From Pacificimonas sp963710205 (GTDB taxonomy: Bacteria > Pseudomonadota > Alphaproteobacteria > Sphingomonadales > Sphingomonadaceae): a stretch of DNA of 64,000 bases. This document shows positions 8,991 to 17,352 of the stretch, one piece after another. Made by a program: the position numbers and the translations under genes. The stretch covers positions 186,001 to 250,000 of the forward strand of contig CAVPZG010000005.1 in the NCBI GenBank assembly GCA_963710205.1. The letters are read 5' to 3'. Numbering within the stretch: position 1 is the stretch's first letter; each line of letters opens with the position of its first letter. The notes under the pieces were generated by a model. It had not been told where the DNA came from and made no database searches. It worked only from the letters and a program-made list of their open reading frames with translations.

Positions 8991-9106
8991 CGCCCTTCGT
9001 GATTTGGCCCCGCACGCTCGGTGAAGCGGGTGCCGCGTCTGACTTGTTCGGTCGGGCGGTGCGATACCGGGTGACAGAAACGCAAATTCAAACAAGGAGC
9101 ACTTCC

Positions 9107-9724
9107 ATGTCGAAGCGCCAGACCAGCAAGTATAAACTCGACCGCCGCATGGGCGAAAACATCTGGGGCCGTCCGAAATCCCCGGTGAACAAGCGCGAAT
9201 ATGGCCCCGGCCAGCACGGCCAGCGCCGCAAGGGCAAAACCTCCGACTTCGGCATCCAGCTGCGCGCCAAGCAGAAGCTGAAGGGCTATTATGGCGACGT
9301 GACCGAGAAGCAGTTCCGCGGCTATTACAAGGAAGCGTCCGCGATGAAGGGCGATACCAGCCAGAACCTGATCGGCCTTCTGGAACGCCGCCTCGACATG
9401 ATGGTCTACCGTGCGAAATGGGCACCGACCATTTTCGCCGCGCGCCAGCTGGTCAGCCACAACCATATCCGCGTCAACGGCGTGAAGTGCAACATCGCCA
9501 GCCGCCGCGTCGACGTTGGCGACGTCATCGAGCTGCGCAAGAAGGCGCAGGAAATGGCGCTGGTCATGGAGGCAAAGACGCTCAACGAGCGCGAAGTGCC
9601 GGAATATGTCGCTGTCGATGAAAGCCACAACAAGGCGGAATATGTCCGCGTCCCGACGCTGGACGAGGTTCCCTATCCCGTGCGTATGGAACCGAACCTG
9701 GTCGTCGAGTTCTACTCCCGCTAG
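9107..9724 (+). CDS. rpsD: 30S ribosomal protein S4
   Basis: A 205-residue primary 16S rRNA-binding protein of the small subunit. It has the S4 N-terminus (MSKRQTSKYKLDRRMGENIW) and the S4 RNA-binding domain (NLIGLLERRLDMMVYRAKWA, then HNHIRVNGVKCNI). The ATG at 9107 is preceded by AAGGAG at 9094-9099, which settles the start against the longer open frame beginning at 8999. The gene stands alone here rather than in the alpha ribosomal operon, as in many alphaproteobacteria, and is followed by a strong terminator. Confidence 0.98.
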   Translation: MSKRQTSKYKLDRRMGENIWGRPKSPVNKREYGPGQHGQRRKGKTSDFGIQLRAKQKLKGYYGDVTEKQFRGYYKEASAMKGDTSQNLIGLLERRLDMMVYRAKWAPTIFAARQLVSHNHIRVNGVKCNIASRRVDVGDVIELRKKAQEMALVMEAKTLNEREVPEYVAVDESHNKAEYVRVPTLDEVPYPVRMEPNLVVEFYSR

Positions 9725-9751
9725 GCGCCCGCCGCACAGGCGATCGAATGG

Positions 9752-9778
9752 GGGCGGTCCTTCGGGGCCGCCCTTTTT
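9752..9778 (+). terminator. Rho-independent terminator of rpsD
   Basis: A 9-bp GC-rich stem (9752-9760 with 9765-9773, one G-U pair) closed by a TTCG tetraloop and followed by five T residues, 28 bp after the rpsD stop. Confidence 0.88.
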
Positions 9779-9854
9779 CGTGGAGTGTCGTCATGGCGCC
9801 GCGGGCGAAGGTCCGTCCCGGGCGCCGGGAATGCGCGGGCAGGCGCAGAACATG

Positions 9855-9879
9855 GTTTCCGGCCTGCACCGGAACGACG
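9855..9879. repeat. Short degenerate intergenic hairpin repeat
   Basis: TTCCGG (9857-9862) pairs with CCGGAA (9869-9874) and is followed by CGACG. It resembles a degraded member of the GTCATTCCGGC-type repeats seen at 38424-38515 and 41052-41081. It lies between rpsD and the flavoprotein gene. Confidence 0.4.
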
Positions 9880-9897
9880 ATTAGGTTAAGGCGGCGC

Positions 9898-11079
9898 ATG
9901 ACCCTGAAAACATCCTATGACACCATCATCCTCGGCGCGGGCGGCGCCGGTCTGATGTGCGCGGCGCGCGCGGCCCAGCGCGGCCGCAAGGTTCTTGTCA
10001 TCGACCATGCCGAGAAACCCGGAAAGAAGATCCTGATTTCCGGTGGCGGGCGCTGCAATTTCACAAATCTGCATACCGCGCCCGACCGGTTTCTGTCCGC
10101 CAACCGGCATTATATGAAGTCCGCGCTCAGTCGCTACACGCCGCAGGATTTCATCGCGCTGGTCGGCAAATATGGCATCGCCTGGCACGAAAAGACGCTG
10201 GGCCAGCTGTTCTGCGACCAGAGCGCGCGGCAGATCGTCGATATGCTGATGGCGGAATGCGCGGATGCGGGTGTCGAGACGTCCTTTGGCAGGGGCGTCA
10301 GCGACATCTCGCGCGACGATGATGGCTATCATCTGCGCGTCGGGCTTGACCGGGTGAGCGCAAAGGCGCTCGTCGTCGCCACGGGCGGACCGTCCATCCC
10401 GGCAATGGGCGCGACCGGCTTTGCCTATGACATCGCCCGCAAATTCGGCCTGAAAGTCGTCGAGCCCCGTCCCGCGCTCGTTCCCTTCACGCTCGGCGGC
10501 ACGCAGGTGCTGTTCCGCGAACTGTCCGGCGTCAGCGCGGAGGTGATCGCCAGTTGCGGCAAGACCAGCTTTCGCGAGGCGGCGCTGTTCACGCATCGCG
10601 GCCTCAGCGGCCCCGCCATCCTGCAGATTTCGAGCTATTGGCGGCATGGCGAGGATATCGCCATCGACTTCCTGCCGGGCCTCTCCGCCGAATGGCTGGT
10701 CGAACAGAAACGCCAACGCCCGCGAATCCACATGGCGACTGCGCTGGGCAGCCTGATGCCGGACCGGCTGGCGGGCGTTCTGGCGGAGCGGATTGGCCTG
10801 CCCGGCGAACTCGCCAACATGCCGGACCGCAAGCTGGCAGGCGCCTCGACGCGGCTGCACCGCTGGGCGTTCAACCCGAATGGCACGGAGGGTCTCGCCA
10901 AGGCCGAAGTGACGGCGGGCGGTGTCTCGACCGCCGACCTCTCCTCCAAGACCATGGAGGCCAAAAACGTCCCTGGCCTCTATTTCATCGGCGAGGGCGT
11001 CGATGTCACCGGCTGGCTTGGCGGCTATAATTTCCAATGGGCCTGGGCCAGCGGCGTCGCGGCGGGGGAAGCGGTCTAG
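9898..11079 (+). CDS. BaiN/HI0933-type NAD(P)/FAD-dependent oxidoreductase
   Basis: A 393-residue flavoprotein with the N-terminal dinucleotide-binding motif IILGAGGAGLMCAARAAQRG, the family signature KKILISGGGRCNFTN near residue 45, an HRGLSGPAIL segment near 240, and the C-terminal FAD contact GLYFIGEGVDVTGWLGGYN. This is the HI0933/YhiN/BaiN family, related to flavin-dependent reductases of poorly defined substrate. The ATG at 9898 fits the usual family start; the frame runs open to 9748, but that upstream part is the rpsD terminator region. It probably forms a short unit with the next small gene. Confidence 0.88.
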   Translation: MTLKTSYDTIILGAGGAGLMCAARAAQRGRKVLVIDHAEKPGKKILISGGGRCNFTNLHTAPDRFLSANRHYMKSALSRYTPQDFIALVGKYGIAWHEKTLGQLFCDQSARQIVDMLMAECADAGVETSFGRGVSDISRDDDGYHLRVGLDRVSAKALVVATGGPSIPAMGATGFAYDIARKFGLKVVEPRPALVPFTLGGTQVLFRELSGVSAEVIASCGKTSFREAALFTHRGLSGPAILQISSYWRHGEDIAIDFLPGLSAEWLVEQKRQRPRIHMATALGSLMPDRLAGVLAERIGLPGELANMPDRKLAGASTRLHRWAFNPNGTEGLAKAEVTAGGVSTADLSSKTMEAKNVPGLYFIGEGVDVTGWLGGYNFQWAWASGVAAGEAV

Positions 11080-11115
11080 GCGCGCCGTAGCGCAGGTCGG
11101 GGGGAAGTAGAGGCC

Positions 11116-11520
11116 ATGCTGCGTTACGCGTTACCGCTTTTCATGGCATCCCCGCTCTCGGCGCAGGCTGTGCCGGATGATTTCGACCTGTCCCTCCTGC
11201 CGGCCACGCGGACGACCCAGAGCGGGTCGGGGGCGGCCGCGACCTGCAAGTCCCGCCTTGAAGACGGCACCATCGTCGTCTGTGCCAATCCCGAACCAGT
11301 GCGCTCCAAATATCGCCTGCCCGACAGAGAGGGCGTTTTCGATCCGCGCGGCCCGCTCGACAGCGTGTCGCGCGAACGGCTCGGCCACATGCAGACGGGG
11401 CGGGAGGGGATCGGCATCGGCAGCTGCGACGGTGTGGGGGCAGGGGCCGATATCGGCTGCAACGCCGCCAAGCACCGCCGGATGGAAGCGCAGAATCCCG
11501 GCGGTGTTCTGTCTTTCTGA
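11116..11520 (+). CDS. Small secreted protein of unknown function
   Basis: A 134-residue protein with a likely signal peptide (MLRYALPLFMASPLSAQA). Four cysteines lie in the mature part (AATCKSRL, IVVCANPEPV, GSCDGVG and DIGCNAAKH), suggesting periplasmic disulfides. It also has a basic-acidic segment with YRLPDREGVFDPRGP and a glycine-rich C-terminal third. No enzymatic motif is visible. The pattern of a Cys-containing stretch before 'VVCA', followed by YRLP, recurs in short sphingomonad secreted proteins of unknown role. It starts 37 bp after the flavoprotein gene. Confidence 0.65.
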   Translation: MLRYALPLFMASPLSAQAVPDDFDLSLLPATRTTQSGSGAAATCKSRLEDGTIVVCANPEPVRSKYRLPDREGVFDPRGPLDSVSRERLGHMQTGREGIGIGSCDGVGAGADIGCNAAKHRRMEAQNPGGVLSF

Positions 11521-11602
11521 CGGCAGATGTCAGCACCGCCTTGCCGCAGCGCAACATGCTCTGCTAACCGCTGTTCCGCTCACCGGAATTTTTGGAGTCT
11601 AT

Positions 11603-11890
11603 ATGTCAGTCGACGCCGATACCGTTCGCCGGATCGCGCATCTTGCGCGGATCAAGCTGCCCGAGGAACGGGTGGAGCCGATGAAGGATGAGCTTAACAA
11701 CATCCTCGGCTGGGTCGAACAGCTGGGCGAGGTCGATACGACGGGTGTCGAGCCGACGACCGCCGTCATCGCCAACACGCTGCGCTGGCGCGAGGATGTC
11801 GTGACGGACGGCGCGGTTCGGGACAAGGTGCTGGCGAACGCGCCGAAGGCGATGCACGGCTTCTTCGCCGTGCCGAAGGTGATCGAATAA
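11603..11890 (+). CDS. gatC: Asp-tRNA(Asn)/Glu-tRNA(Gln) amidotransferase subunit C
   Basis: The 95-residue GatC subunit, which wraps around GatA and stabilises the GatCAB complex that converts mischarged Glu-tRNA-Gln or Asp-tRNA-Asn. The N-terminus MSVDADTVRRIAHLARIKL and the ending GFFAVPKVIE are typical. The ATG at 11603 follows TTGGAG at 11592-11597. Its TAATG stop overlaps the gatA start, so the two are coupled. Confidence 0.96.
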   Translation: MSVDADTVRRIAHLARIKLPEERVEPMKDELNNILGWVEQLGEVDTTGVEPTTAVIANTLRWREDVVTDGAVRDKVLANAPKAMHGFFAVPKVIE

Positions 11891-13366
11891 TGACGGCGCT
11901 GACGGACCTCGGCATTGCCGCGATGCGCGATGGCCTGCGCGACAAGTCCTTTTCCGCGCGGGAACTGGTGGACGCGCATATCGCCGCGGTCGAGGGCGCG
12001 CGTGCCCTCAATGCCTTCACGGTGGAAACGCCCGACATCGCCCGCGCCGCTGCCGATGCCGCCGACAAGGCGCTGGCCGATGGCAGCGCGAAACCGCTGG
12101 CGGGTATTCCGCTTGGGATCAAGGATCTGTTCTGCACCGAGGGCGTCGAAACGACGGCGGCATCGAACATCCTGAGGGGCTTCAAGCCGGAATATGAATC
12201 CACCGTCAGTGCCAATCTGCTGGCGGACGGTGCGGCGATGCTGGGCAAGCTCAACATGGACGAATTCGCCATGGGCTCGTCCAACGAGACGAGCGCCTGG
12301 GGCAATGTCGTCAATCCGTGGCGCGGACCGAATGGCGAGACGCTGGTGCCGGGCGGGTCTTCGGGCGGATCCTCCGCTTCCGTCGCCGCGCGCATCGCCG
12401 CGGGCGCGACGGGGACGGACACGGGCGGCTCCATCCGCCAGCCCGCCGCCTTTACCGGCATCACGGGGTTCAAGCCGACCTATGGGCGCTGCTCGCGCTG
12501 GGGCACGGTGGCGTTCGCGTCCTCGCTCGACCAGGCGGGGCCGATGGCGCGCGACGTGCGCGACTGCGCGATCATGCTGCGGTCGATGGCGGGCTTCGAT
12601 CCGAAGGATTCCACCAGCCTCGACCTGCCCGTCCCCGATTTCGAGGCGGCGCTGACGGGCGATATTCGCGGCAAGCGCATCGGCATTCCGAAGGAATATA
12701 GCATCGAGGGCATTCCCGCCGAGATCGCCGACCTATGGACGAGGGGCGCCGACATGCTGCGCGATGCGGGCGCGGACGATCGTCGAGATTTCGCTGCCGC
12801 ACACGAAATATGCGCTGCCGACCTATTATATCATCGCGCCTGCCGAGGCGTCGTCCAACCTCGCCCGCTATGACGGCGTGCGCTACGGCCAGCGCGAGAC
12901 GCCGGAGGGCGGCAATCTGATCGACATGTACGAGGCGACGCGTTCGGCGGGCTTTGGCGATGAAGTGAAGCGCCGCATCATGATCGGCACCTATGTGCTG
13001 TCGGCGGGCTATTACGACGCCTATTATCTGCAGGCGCAGAAGGTAAGGACGCTGATCAAGCGGGATTTCGACGCCGCGTTCGAAAAATGCGACACCATCC
13101 TGACGCCGACCGCGCCCAGCGCCGCATTCGCCGCCGGATCGAAGTCCGACGATCCCATCGCCATGTATCTGAACGATGTCTTCTGTGTCCCCGCCAGCCT
13201 TGCCGGGCTGCCCGCGATGAGCGTCCCCGCAGGCCTCAACGCCGACGGCCTGCCGCTTGGCTTGCAACTGATCGGGAAAGCGCTGGATGAGGAGGGGCTG
13301 TTCAATGCGGGCTATGCGCTGGAGCGCGCAGCCGGGTTCACGGCTCAGCCTGAGAAATGGTGGTAA
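11890..13366 (+). CDS. gatA: Asp-tRNA(Asn)/Glu-tRNA(Gln) amidotransferase subunit A, with an apparent +1 frameshift
   Basis: Amidase-signature subunit that releases ammonia from glutamine for GatB. The catalytic Lys-Ser-Ser set is visible as Lys78 (PLGIKDLFC), Ser157 (GGSSGGSS) and Ser181 (DTGGSIRQP). The frame breaks at about 12775. The first frame runs on to a stop at 12873, and the rest of the protein (IVEISLPHTKYALPTYYI onward) continues in the next frame to the TAA at 13364-13366. Removing one G of the GG at 12774-12775 restores a 491-residue protein of normal length reading DAGATIVEIS. All other parts look conserved. Either a sequencing error or a true lesion is possible; the former is favoured. 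Confidence 0.9.
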
Positions 13367-13367
13367 G

Positions 13368-13445
13368 ATGACGGATTATCGAATTCACGGTGACACCGGC
13401 GAGTTGAAGGTCGTGGTCGGCCTTGAGGTTCACGCTCAAGTCACG
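13368..13445 (+). pseudogene. Displaced copy of the gatB 5' end
   Basis: The ATG at 13368 lies one base after the gatA stop, the position expected for gatB in a tight gatA-gatB operon. It encodes MTDYRIHGDTGEL followed by VVVGLEVHAQVT, which aligns with the first 26 or so codons of the functional gatB at 13666. About 10 of 78 bases differ, half of them at synonymous positions. After that, similarity to GatB is lost, although the frame stays open. It is read as the original gatB start, left behind by an insertion or rearrangement. Confidence 0.8.
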
Positions 13446-13665
13446 AACAAAGCTGAGTTTCGTCTAGTGCCGCTTGACGATACTATCGGACGGTGGATCG
13501 TTCAGCCAATCCTGCAATTCTTCGTTGAGGGCGTTTCCACGCAATTTTACCTGAGAAATGGCGCCATAAATTGGATGGCAGGAAAATGTCTAAAACGGAA
13601 GTCGACAATTCCAAGCAATCTAAGCGTTCGCGCAGGCGAACCGTGGGCCGAAACAGGAATAGGAA
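13446..13665. other. AT-richer spacer between the two gatB 5' ends
   Basis: About 220 bp of visibly lower GC than its surroundings. The plus frame continuing from the displaced gatB start stays open, but its product is not recognisable. A 27-residue, very basic reading frame (13586-13669, MSKTEVDNSKQ start) overlaps the gatB ATG as ATGA. On the minus strand, an open stretch at 13464-13589 encodes LRGNALNEELQDWLNDPPSD but has no ATG. None is convincing as a gene. The gatB ribosome binding site (AGGAAT/AGGAA) is at the right end. Confidence 0.6.
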
Positions 13666-15153
13666 ATGACGGACTATCGAATTCACGGCGACACCGGCGA
13701 GTGGGAGGTCGTCATTGGCCTTGAGGTTCATGCGCAGGTCACGACCAAGGCCAAGCTGTTTTCCGGCGCGGCGACCGATTTCGGATCGGAGCCGAACACT
13801 CAGGTCTCGCTGGTCGATGCGGCCATGCCGGGCATGCTGCCCGTCATCAATGGCGAGGCGGTGCGGCAGGCCGTGCGGACGGGCGTGGCGCTCAATTGCG
13901 AGATCCACAAATGGTCGCGCTTCGATCGCAAGAATTATTTCTACGCCGACCTGCCGCAGGGTTACCAGATCAGCCAGTTCGCGCATCCCATCGTGGGCGA
14001 AGGTGAAATCCTCGTCGAGCCGGAAGGTGAGGAGACGGCCACCATCGGCATCGAGCGTATCCATCTGGAACAGGATGCCGGGAAGTCGATCCACGACCAG
14101 TCGGCGGACTATTCGTTCGTCGACCTCAACCGCTCCGGCGTGGCACTGATGGAAATCGTGTCGAAGCCCGACATGCGTTCGCCCGCGCAGGCGGGTGCCT
14201 ATGTGCGCAAGCTGCGCTCCATCCTGCGCTATGTCGGCTCGTGCGACGGCAATATGGACCAGGGCTCCATGCGGGCCGACGTCAACGTGTCCGTGCGGAA
14301 ACCGGGCGGACCGCTGGGAACGCGCACGGAGTGCAAGAACGTCAATTCGGTCCGCTTCGTCGAGACGGTCGTCGAGCTGGAGGCGCAGCGGCAGGTCGAG
14401 ATTCTGGAAGCGGGCGGTGAGGTCGTGCAGGAAACCCGCCAGTTCGACCCCAACCGCATGGAAACCCGGTCGCTGAGATCGAAGGAAGAGGCGCATGATT
14501 ACCGCTACTTCCCCGATCCCGACCTGCTGCCGCTGGTGTTCGACGACGCCTATATCGCCGACTGCCGCGCGACCCTGCCGGAGCTGCCGGACACGAAGCG
14601 TGCGCGTTATGTCGAACAGCTGGAGATCAGCCCCTACAACGCCGCCGTCCTGACGGCGGAGCAGGAGACGGCGGCCTGGTTCGAGCTGCTGCTCAATGAA
14701 GCCGCGCTGAAACAGGGGAAGCCCGCGACGGAAGTCGGCAAGGCGGCGGCGAACTGGGTGATTTCCGACCTGTTCGGTGCGCTGAACGGCCTTGGCAAGT
14801 CGATCACCGAGAGCCCCATCAGCCCGGCGCAGGGCGCGGAGCTGCTGGCGCTGGTCGCCGACGGCACATTGTCGGGCCGTCTGGCGAAGGACGTGTTCGC
14901 CATCATGCTGGAAACCGGTGACGATCCCGAAAAGATTGTCGAGGAGCGCGGCATGAAACAGGTCTCCGACACCGGCGCCATCGAAGCGGAGATTGCGAAG
15001 GTCATGGAGGCGAATGCCGACAAGGTCGCCGAATATCGCGCCGGCAAGGACAAGCTGTTCGGCTTCTTCGTCGGTCAGACCATGAAAGCCACGAAGGGTC
15101 AGGCAAATCCTGCGGTCGTGAACACGCTTCTGAAAAAGGCTCTGGATAACTGA
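13666..15153 (+). CDS. gatB: Asp-tRNA(Asn)/Glu-tRNA(Gln) amidotransferase subunit B
   Basis: The 495-residue tRNA-binding kinase/amidotransferase subunit. Signature segments include WEVVIGLEVHAQV, the PSYF-like KNYFYADLPQGYQISQ region near 85-100, and the C-terminal YqeY-type tail ending TKGQANPAVVNTLLKKAL. The ATG at 13666 has AGGAA upstream. The gene is complete despite the displaced 5' copy before it; 299 bp separate it from gatA instead of the usual few bases. It is not followed by an obvious terminator. Confidence 0.97.
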   Translation: MTDYRIHGDTGEWEVVIGLEVHAQVTTKAKLFSGAATDFGSEPNTQVSLVDAAMPGMLPVINGEAVRQAVRTGVALNCEIHKWSRFDRKNYFYADLPQGYQISQFAHPIVGEGEILVEPEGEETATIGIERIHLEQDAGKSIHDQSADYSFVDLNRSGVALMEIVSKPDMRSPAQAGAYVRKLRSILRYVGSCDGNMDQGSMRADVNVSVRKPGGPLGTRTECKNVNSVRFVETVVELEAQRQVEILEAGGEVVQETRQFDPNRMETRSLRSKEEAHDYRYFPDPDLLPLVFDDAYIADCRATLPELPDTKRARYVEQLEISPYNAAVLTAEQETAAWFELLLNEAALKQGKPATEVGKAAANWVISDLFGALNGLGKSITESPISPAQGAELLALVADGTLSGRLAKDVFAIMLETGDDPEKIVEERGMKQVSDTGAIEAEIAKVMEANADKVAEYRAGKDKLFGFFVGQTMKATKGQANPAVVNTLLKKALDN

Positions 15154-15182
15154 GGCCCGGGGGCAGGCCAGGCGGGGGCAGG

Positions 15183-15845
15183 TCAGGCGGCGCTCGGCAG
15201 CGGGAACAGGGATGGCAGACCCATGGCGATGGCGCGTGCCCCCGCGACCCGCAAGCGCCCCGCCTGTTCGAGGTCGGAGAGCGGCACAGCGTTGTAAATG
15301 AAATCCATCAGCGCCTGTGCCTCGCCAGTGATGTGCGTGTCGGGCGCGTCATGTTCGCCCCGTTCGATGGTCAGTTCGCCTGCCGCGACGGTCAGGCGGA
15401 AAGGCTCTCCGCCAACGTCCAGCTGTACGCGCGCGCCCATGCCGGAAGCGGCGTCCGGAGAGAACATCGTGCGGAGCGACAGGATCAGCGACGTCGTGCC
15501 CATCGGGGCATCGGGGTCGCGCGCCGGGCTTTTGACGGCCCAGCCGCCAAGCGCCTGCAACACCGATTCAAGTTCCAGCCCCCAGTCGGTCAGTCGATAG
15601 ACCTGGACGCCCGCCGGCGGCGGCAGATCCTCCCGGACGGCGATGCCGCTGTCCACCAGGTCCTTCAGCCGCTGCGAGAGCACCGGCGCGCTGATTTGAG
15701 GGAGCGCGCGGCGCAGATCGCCGAAGCGTTTTGGTCCCAGCATGAGCTCTCGGGCGACCAGAAGGGCCCAGCGTTCGCCGATCAGATCCATGGCGTGCGC
15801 GGCGGCGCAGGCATCGTCATAGCGGCGTTTTCCGTTCAATTGCAA
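15183..15845 (-). CDS. HxlR-family transcriptional regulator with a C-terminal SCP2-like domain
   Basis: A 220-residue regulator. The N-terminal 100 residues are a winged helix of the HxlR type (AAAHAMDLIGERWALLVARE, then FGDLRRALPQISAPVLSQRL). The C-terminal 90 or so residues (LDVGGEPFRLTVAAGELTIE onward) resemble a sterol-carrier-like ligand domain often fused to such regulators. It is transcribed divergently from the VOC-SRPBCC-DUF1428 genes, with a direct repeat in the shared promoter region, so autoregulation and control of that operon are likely. The ligand is unknown. Confidence 0.85.
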   Translation of the reverse strand: MQLNGKRRYDDACAAAHAMDLIGERWALLVARELMLGPKRFGDLRRALPQISAPVLSQRLKDLVDSGIAVREDLPPPAGVQVYRLTDWGLELESVLQALGGWAVKSPARDPDAPMGTTSLILSLRTMFSPDAASGMGARVQLDVGGEPFRLTVAAGELTIERGEHDAPDTHITGEAQALMDFIYNAVPLSDLEQAGRLRVAGARAIAMGLPSLFPLPSAA

Positions 15846-15876
15846 TATTTTGCGCCCATTTTCTAAGTGCCATGAA

Positions 15877-15915
15877 ACTTTGTGGTTGTAATTTAGAACT
15901 TAGTGGTTTTAATTT
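15877..15915. promoter_or_regulatory. 18-bp direct repeat, candidate HxlR operator
   Basis: ACTTTGTGGTTGTAATTT (15877-15894) and ACTTAGTGGTTTTAATTT (15898-15915) differ at two positions and have a 21-bp period, two helical turns. CTAAGT at 15863-15868 is an inverted copy of the ACTTAG half. The repeat lies in the 113-bp divergent promoter region. Confidence 0.6.
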
Positions 15916-15958
15916 CAAACGGAAATGACGTGGCGAGTCGCCGCAGCGGGAGCAGGAC

Positions 15959-16459
15959 ATGACGATTTCGGAGCCGGTCACTTTTCTTTGGCATGATGGC
16001 ACGGCGGAGGAGGCGGCGCGGCTTTACACGTCGCTCGTGCCGAATTCGTCCATGGGCCGCGTCATGCGCGCGCCCGCCGACACGCCCGGGCCCAAGGCAG
16101 GCACGGTCCTGACCGTGGAGTTCACCCTGAACGGCGCGTCGTTCGTGGCGATGAACGGTGGTCCGGCGGAAGGTCATGCGGCGTATAACGACAGCGTGTC
16201 GATCATGCTGATGTGCGACACGCAGGATGAGATCGACCGGCTGTGGAACGGACTGATCGCGGACGGCGGCAAGCCCGTGGCCTGCGGCTGGCTGCACGAC
16301 CGTTATGGCCTCAGGTGGCAGATCACACCGAGGCGCCTGATGGAGCTGAATTCCAGTCCCGATCCCGACGTCGCGAGGCGCAGTTTCAAGGCCATGATGA
16401 CGATGGTGAAGATCGATATCGCAGCGCTCGAGCAGGCCGCGGCCGGAGAGGAAGACTGA
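15959..16459 (+). CDS. VOC family (PhnB-like) protein
   Basis: A 166-residue vicinal-oxygen-chelate fold protein of the PhnB/'3-demethylubiquinone methyltransferase-like' group. It begins VTFLWHDGTAEEAARLYTSL and contains FTLNGASFVAMNGGP near 55-69 and the ending MTMVKIDIAALEQA. Proteins of this group bind small molecules; few have known reactions. It is the first gene of a three-gene unit with SRPBCC and DUF1428 proteins, starting 113 bp from the divergent HxlR regulator. The SRPBCC gene follows after one base. Confidence 0.85.
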   Translation: MTISEPVTFLWHDGTAEEAARLYTSLVPNSSMGRVMRAPADTPGPKAGTVLTVEFTLNGASFVAMNGGPAEGHAAYNDSVSIMLMCDTQDEIDRLWNGLIADGGKPVACGWLHDRYGLRWQITPRRLMELNSSPDPDVARRSFKAMMTMVKIDIAALEQAAAGEED

Positions 16460-16460
16460 A

Positions 16461-16910
16461 ATGGCCCACGAACTGTCGATTTCCCGCCATATCGCCGCGC
16501 CGCCGGAAACCGTCTGGAAGGTCTGGACGGAGCGAACGGCGGAATGGTTCTGCCCGCAGCCCTGGCGCGCGGACATCGTCGAGCAGAACTTGGTACCGGG
16601 TGGGCGCAGTGCCATCGTGATGCACGGCCCGGACGGGGAGCGCAACGCGCTTGAGGGTGTCTTTCTGGAAGTGGTGAGGAACCGGAAGATCGTGTCCACC
16701 GATGCCTTTTCAGCCGGGTGGCAGCCACAGGGGCCATTCATGGTGTCGATCACGAGTTTCGAACCGGAGGATGGGGGCACACGCTATACCGCCACCGCGC
16801 GCCACTGGACCGAGGCGGCCTGCAAACAGCACGAGGATATGGGCTTCGTCAAAGGATGGGGTGCCGTAGCGGACCAACTGGCCGCAATCGCAGAGGGAGA
16901 GGTGAAATGA
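16461..16910 (+). CDS. SRPBCC family (AHSA1-like) protein
   Basis: A 149-residue START-like ligand-binding protein. It opens with LSISRHIAAPPETVWKVWTE and has the WFCPQPWRADIVEQNLVPGG and TRYTATARHWT stretches of the AHSA1/START group. No catalytic function can be assigned. It starts one base after the VOC gene, and its TGA overlaps the DUF1428 start as ATGA, so the three genes are translationally coupled. Confidence 0.87.
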   Translation: MAHELSISRHIAAPPETVWKVWTERTAEWFCPQPWRADIVEQNLVPGGRSAIVMHGPDGERNALEGVFLEVVRNRKIVSTDAFSAGWQPQGPFMVSITSFEPEDGGTRYTATARHWTEAACKQHEDMGFVKGWGAVADQLAAIAEGEVK

Positions 16911-17263
16911 CTTATGTGCAGGGATTTCTGATACCGGTTCCAGAGGATCGCCGGGAAGCCTATCGTCAAATGGCGGAAGACATGTGGCCGGTCTTCAAAC
17001 GCCTTGGCGCGCTTTCGACGATGGAGTGCTGGAGTCATGACGTTCCGCATGGCGAGGTTACGGACTTCTATCGCGCGGTGAAGGGGGAGAAGGGTGAGGC
17101 CGTGGTGTTTTCGTGGATCGTCTGGCCCGATGCCGAAACCTACAAGAAAGCGTTCGAGGCCATGCCAGGTGAGCCGGAATTCCAGAACATGCCCGAGGAA
17201 ATGCCCTTCGACGGCAGGCGAATGATGTGGGGCGGTTTCGAACCGCTATTCGTCGCGGACTAG
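16907..17263 (+). CDS. DUF1428 family protein
   Basis: A 118-residue dimeric alpha-beta barrel-like protein of the DUF1428 (YbaA-like) family: MTYVQGFLIPVPEDRREAYR at the N-terminus, then VVFSWIVWPDAETYKKAFEA, and RRMMWGGFEPLF at the end. The family has structures but no defined reaction. The start at 16907 overlaps the SRPBCC stop (ATGA). The longer upstream frame (from 16718) is a shadow of the SRPBCC gene. It is the last gene of the HxlR-linked unit. Confidence 0.86.
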   Translation: MTYVQGFLIPVPEDRREAYRQMAEDMWPVFKRLGALSTMECWSHDVPHGEVTDFYRAVKGEKGEAVVFSWIVWPDAETYKKAFEAMPGEPEFQNMPEEMPFDGRRMMWGGFEPLFVAD

Positions 17264-17352
17264 CGACTGTCCCCCCTTGTCCTGTCGGCAGAATTTACAC
17301 TCTGCAAAGACCGACCCGCTTAACCAGTGGATATTTCAGGGATTGTGCCATC

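Noticed and set aside
13586..13669. 27-codon basic reading frame overlapping the gatB start
   Set aside because: Short, Arg/Lys-rich and in a decayed spacer; the ATGA overlap alone does not make it convincing. It is mentioned in the spacer entry.
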